Assembly: GCA_041596515.1 (NCBI GenBank)
Contig: JBFHIJ010000014.1
Span: forward strand, 1 to 64,000
Direction: 5' to 3'
From: JBFHIJ01 sp041596515
GTDB lineage: Bacteria; Bacteroidota; Ignavibacteria; Kapaibacteriales; UBA2268
DNA: 64,000 nucleotides
In this document: piece after piece, positions 61,322-64,000 of the stretch
How the letters are laid out: every line of letters starts with the position of its first letter
Numbering within the stretch: position 1 is the stretch's first letter
Made by a program: the position numbers and the translations under genes
The notes under the pieces: generated by a model
What the model saw: the letters and a program-made list of their open reading frames with translations, nothing else
What the model was told of the DNA's origin: nothing
Database searches by the model: none

Positions 61322-61780
61322 ATGTTTATTATTAGGTTGTTTATTCTACTTGGAGTATCATTATTCTTTTCTGCTGAAGACCTTGATTATGTCTATACGG
61401 TAGAAGTATATACTCGTGATTTTAGAACAGGTAAATACATACAAACAAATGAAGAAGTATGTGGAAATAATCGTTATGATAATTATCTTATATACAAAGG
61501 AGAAAAAATCGGGAATTCATTTAAGACAATATTGAAAGATATTATTAAATCTGATAATGTAGTTAAGGATGGTGTAAAAAACTATTATATTCAGCACGTA
61601 TTTGTAGAAAAAAATCTGCAAGTGATAGATACATTTGGTGTAGATTATGACGTAAAATATTGTTTATATAAGACAAAATTATATCATATTCCTTCCACTC
61701 AAATAAAAAACATTACAGCACTATTGCCATATTATTACTATAATGATGATGCATTCTATTATAGGGAGGAAAAAAAATGA
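61322..61780 (+). CDS. Candidate immunity protein 1, secreted or membrane-anchored
   Basis: 152 residues from the ATG at 61322, chosen because AGGAG (61310-61314) lies just upstream and because the sequence then starts with a signal peptide or membrane anchor (MFIIRLFILLGVSLFFSAED). The frame is open further upstream but overlaps the toxin gene. The body is hydrophilic with many Tyr and Lys; no family was recognised. Location right behind the RHS tip suggests an immunity protein facing the periplasm. It overlaps the next gene (ATGA). Confidence 0.6.
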   Translation: MFIIRLFILLGVSLFFSAEDLDYVYTVEVYTRDFRTGKYIQTNEEVCGNNRYDNYLIYKGEKIGNSFKTILKDIIKSDNVVKDGVKNYYIQHVFVEKNLQVIDTFGVDYDVKYCLYKTKLYHIPSTQIKNITALLPYYYYNDDAFYYREEKK

Positions 61781-62196
61781 AGGTTATCTTTTTGACTCTG
61801 TTTATGATGTTGGCTGTCTGTTCTTCTAATCTTGAATCTCAAAGTTTACAATCAATATACAAAGTAACCATGAAATTGAATCTGAACTCTTCATTAGATA
61901 GTCTATATTATAGATGGAATCATTCAATTGATGGATTAAATATATATTTATTAGATCCTTCAAATTTGAAATATAACTCAAAAATTGAAACTAGTAAATC
62001 TCTTATAGACCTGGATTTATTTGCAGTTCCTGAAATAAGTGATACTAGCTTTGCCACTTTGCATGTACATGAAAATCTCGAAATCACTATTGGCAAATAT
62101 AGAGTTGTAAAGAAAAAGAAACTAATATTGCTCATGATTGCAAGTCTTTTACCTGTAAAAGAAAGGCTCTACTTATTAAAATTATTCAGCATTTAA
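61777..62196 (+). CDS. Candidate immunity protein 2 or small secreted protein
   Basis: 139 residues with a signal peptide (MKVIFLTLFMMLAVCSSNLESQS). A strong GGGAGG ribosome binding site lies before the ATG, which overlaps the stop of the gene before it (ATGA). The body is beta-rich with no motif that I recognise; the last 25 residues are basic and hydrophobic (VVKKKKLILLMIASLLPVKERLYLLKLF) and could be read-through of a damaged end. Position suggests a second immunity protein. Confidence 0.55.
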   Translation: MKVIFLTLFMMLAVCSSNLESQSLQSIYKVTMKLNLNSSLDSLYYRWNHSIDGLNIYLLDPSNLKYNSKIETSKSLIDLDLFAVPEISDTSFATLHVHENLEITIGKYRVVKKKKLILLMIASLLPVKERLYLLKLFSI

Positions 62197-62298
62197 TAAA
62201 TATCTATTAAATATATTAATAGTATATTTTAGCAATAGGGTTCTTAGTAGTTCAGGAATAGTAACAAAGCTTATTTTTGTGTTAATAGAAAGAATTAA
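62197..62298. other. Spacer between immunity genes and RHS core fragment
   Basis: About 100 bp of AT-rich sequence with no feature that I can support. The frame into the RHS core fragment opens after a TAA at 62296. Confidence 0.4.
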
Positions 62299-62472
62299 AT
62301 TCCGCAAGGCGAGGACTACCAGCGCACCGCCTACCTCGGCAAGGAACTGGACACCGAAAGCAAACTGGGCGACCACGGCGTGCGTAAAGTGGACTACGGG
62401 CTGGGTAGGTTTACTACTATCTCTAATCCTAAACATTACCGTAATGTTTTGATTTATTTCTTCATTGGCTAA
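62299..62472 (+). pseudogene. GC-rich fragment of an RHS core domain
   Basis: In frame from 62299 it reads PQGEDYQRTAYLGKELDTE, then SKLGDHGVRKVDYGLGRFTT, then diverges and stops at TAA 62470. This is the start of an RHS repeat-associated core (normally GKE-D-E-GL-Y-GR-Y-D-GRF). The bases from about 62301 to 62405 are strikingly GC-rich compared with everything around them. It has no start codon and no upstream RHS region, so it is a fragment left by recombination. Confidence 0.75.
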
Positions 62473-62639
62473 CCCATATCTGTGTTAAGGATCAAACCAC
62501 ATCTTTTATTATTTCTGACTATCTCGTAGAATTCTAAAATAAATAAGCTAAAGTAATGCTTGTTTTTGTCGAAAATATAAACAAAGGGAATAAGGCAAAA
62601 CAAGGAAGTTCTTTTTTGCCATATATTATCAAGACTGAG

Positions 62640-63533
62640 ATGAAAATAGATGCCAAAAATATAATCACGAATAGTATAATATTACCGCTCCAAAGGAATG
62701 GAAAGTCGGATATTCGTGGTATGGACGTATCTTCAAAAAATAATACTCAGGCATCTAATAGTTCAGATAATATACTCTCCAATGAAAATCAGGCACGAGA
62801 GACTCAGCAATCTATTGCTCACAAGTCTCTCGGCTTTCAATCCGAAGTGCCGCCATTGTCAGATTCTGCCGTTGCCAATAAGTTTGGTGCAGAGTTCGAC
62901 TATAAAAAACTCAAAAATCTTGATACTGTATTAAATAAAGTGATGGATAAAGCCCAAGAGCTTTTAGAAAAGAAAAGCAAACTTTGGTTTCCTGCATCTT
63001 TGGAATCTAAATTCAATTTTGATTACAAAAGACAAGTTATAGAATTCGAATCCCAGAATATGATATTTTCTGCAAAGGGAGTTCTTGAAAGCCAAGAAGG
63101 CTCTGAAGTAAGTTTCCAGATTGGTTTTGCACTAAGTCGCGAATTCTATTCTGAAGTAGCTGCTATGGGTGGTTATCTTAATAATGGAGATAGCCTTGCT
63201 ATTAGTTTCCGCGAAAAGAGCTCTCAACTGACGGATGTGATATTCTCTTTTGATATATCTAAAACTCAACCTGAAGAATCAGTTGGTAGTGGCTTTCTGA
63301 TTATAAATAGATCTGAAGATATACAGCTTGGTCAAAACGTTAAAAATAGTAGCAACCAAAGAAATGGTTATGGATATTCACCGGCTAAGTCCGAGGCTTA
63401 CTCAAAAGTAGAGAGAAAGGCAGAAGAGTTGCTTAATTCTATTCAATCTAAATTAGACTCTGACAAATCGCAAATAATCGATACAATCAAAGAATCTTTT
63501 GATAGCTACAGTCATATAGATAAAACTATTTAA
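62640..63533 (+). CDS. Hypothetical protein
   Basis: 297 residues from the ATG at 62640; the frame is also open from 62556, which would add 28 residues with no clear merit. There is no signal peptide. The first about 80 residues are low-complexity (Ser, Asn, Gln); then comes a helical stretch (YKKLKNLDTVLNKVMDKAQELLEKKS) and a beta-rich domain (FNFDYKRQVIEFESQNMIFSAKGVLE ... VSFQIGFALSREFYSEVAAMGG), and a final coiled region (EAYSKVERKAEELLNSIQSKL). It recalls DUF5610-type proteins but I am not sure. It overlaps the NlpC gene by 8 bp at the 3' end. Confidence 0.6.
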   Translation: MKIDAKNIITNSIILPLQRNGKSDIRGMDVSSKNNTQASNSSDNILSNENQARETQQSIAHKSLGFQSEVPPLSDSAVANKFGAEFDYKKLKNLDTVLNKVMDKAQELLEKKSKLWFPASLESKFNFDYKRQVIEFESQNMIFSAKGVLESQEGSEVSFQIGFALSREFYSEVAAMGGYLNNGDSLAISFREKSSQLTDVIFSFDISKTQPEESVGSGFLIINRSEDIQLGQNVKNSSNQRNGYGYSPAKSEAYSKVERKAEELLNSIQSKLDSDKSQIIDTIKESFDSYSHIDKTI

Positions 63534-64000
63534 CTGTCCCAAATCCTGCAATTCGCCTTTTGAGGTAGACATTATCCAAATCTTGAATAATCACGCCTTG
63601 GCTTGTAGATGCATGGATTAATAGATTATCCCCTACGTAAATACCTACATGGTTAATCCTACCTCCGGATTTGAAGAACACCAAGTCACCCGGCACTAAC
63701 GAAGATTTTGCAATTCTTTTGACAAAGTCCCACTGCTGAGCTGCAGTCCTTGGCACATTAATACCGCAAGAACTAAATACACTTTGCACAAAACCGGAGC
63801 AGTCTGTGCCTGATTTGCTTTCTCCACCATAGCGATATGGTGTGCCAAGCCATGTTTTTGCATTTTTTACAACGCAGTTGACATCTTTAATGTCAGATGG
63901 CTTGACAGTCTTTTGATTATTTTTTTTACTATGTGATGTTTTTTTGACAGTATACTTTACGCTATCCGAGGCAAAACGCACTGATGAAGTGCAACTGAAT
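63526..64000 (-). CDS. NlpC/P60 cell-wall peptidase lipoprotein (cut by window end)
   Basis: The minus-strand frame is open to the last base of the window. The GTG at 63981 is not the real start: upstream of it the frame reads FSCTSSVRFASDS, which looks like the end of a lipoprotein signal with the lipidated Cys inside the window, so the gene continues beyond 64000. The NlpC/P60 domain has the catalytic Cys in GTDCSGFVQSVF, the His in INHVGIYVGDN and a third polar residue in LLIHASTSQGV, with the LGTPYRYGG lead-in. Family members cut peptide stems of murein (gamma-D-glutamyl-diamino acid bonds). The linker after the lipobox is basic (KKTSHSKKNNQKTVK). Confidence 0.85.
   Translation of the reverse strand, partial: FSCTSSVRFASDSVKYTVKKTSHSKKNNQKTVKPSDIKDVNCVVKNAKTWLGTPYRYGGESKSGTDCSGFVQSVFSSCGINVPRTAAQQWDFVKRIAKSSLVPGDLVFFKSGGRINHVGIYVGDNLLIHASTSQGVIIQDLDNVYLKRRIAGFGTVK

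Noticed and set aside
62182..62436. Minus-strand ORF over the RHS core fragment
   Set aside because: It runs antisense to the recognisable RHS core sequence and exists only because that patch is GC-rich.
1..64000. CRISPR array, rRNA or tRNA genes
   Set aside because: I saw no regularly spaced short repeats and no rRNA or tRNA signatures in the intergenic regions; a tRNA scan would be needed to exclude degenerate tRNAs.

Overview
The window is AT-rich and looks like a Gram-negative chromosome of the Bacteroidota/Chlorobi (FCB) group, possibly an Ignavibacteria- or Kapabacteria-like lineage. At least nine secreted proteins end in type IX secretion (T9SS) sorting tails. There are many outer-membrane barrels and lipoproteins, a BtuB/BtuG-type vitamin B12 uptake locus, and core genes (ruvB, dnaB, mltG, dnaA). 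The species-level assignment is inference; no rRNA or tRNA gene was found.

Layout. 0-12 kb: two giant paralogous secreted beta-helix proteins with T9SS tails, both on the minus strand. 12.4-20 kb: housekeeping genes (ruvB, cupin, LolC/E-like permease, receiver-histidine kinase hybrid, dnaB, small lipoprotein, D-threonine aldolase-type PLP enzyme). 20-22.3 kb: a complete type II restriction-modification cassette (controller, endonuclease, HaeIII-like C5-cytosine methylase). It is inserted at the 3' end of mltG and flanked by a 113-bp direct duplication of that end. 22.3-30.7 kb: mltG, nitroreductase, OsmC, a small group II intron relic, a lipoprotein, class II photolyase, a VTC/DUF4956/DUF2490 module, crcB and a small barrel protein. 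31.5-33 kb: dnaA. 33-41 kb: four tandem paralogous T9SS proteins, a Cys-rich T9SS protein with a possible structured leader RNA, and a lipoprotein. 41-45.4 kb: a large fused 2Fe-2S/FAD/ferredoxin/FAD dehydrogenase and a nitroreductase. 45.9-51.5 kb: a cobalamin riboswitch followed by a four-gene corrinoid uptake operon (T9SS propeller, BtuB-like receptor, T9SS surface protein, BtuG-like lipoprotein). 51.6-60.5 kb: OmpA-family protein, a second group II intron relic, a GH2-like protein without its catalytic glutamates fused to a membrane domain, a two-domain dehydrogenase and a BamA-type barrel. 60.5-62.5 kb: an orphan RHS toxin tip with a metallopeptidase motif, two candidate immunity genes and a GC-rich RHS core fragment. 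62.6-64 kb: a hypothetical protein and an NlpC/P60 lipoprotein cut by the window end.

The most interesting items: (i) two ORF-less group IIC intron derivatives (about 220 and 262 nt), each starting at the first base after a terminator T-tract and sharing an internally deleted architecture; (ii) the restriction-modification cassette with long target duplication, which split the mltG terminator; (iii) the B12 locus combining BtuB/BtuG with T9SS-secreted proteins; (iv) a pseudo-glycosidase fused to a membrane domain; (v) the RHS tip/immunity relic with its core pieces in reversed order; (vi) a possible three-way-junction leader RNA at 40.0-40.1 kb. All identifications are from reading the sequence and from memory of family motifs; no database search was run.
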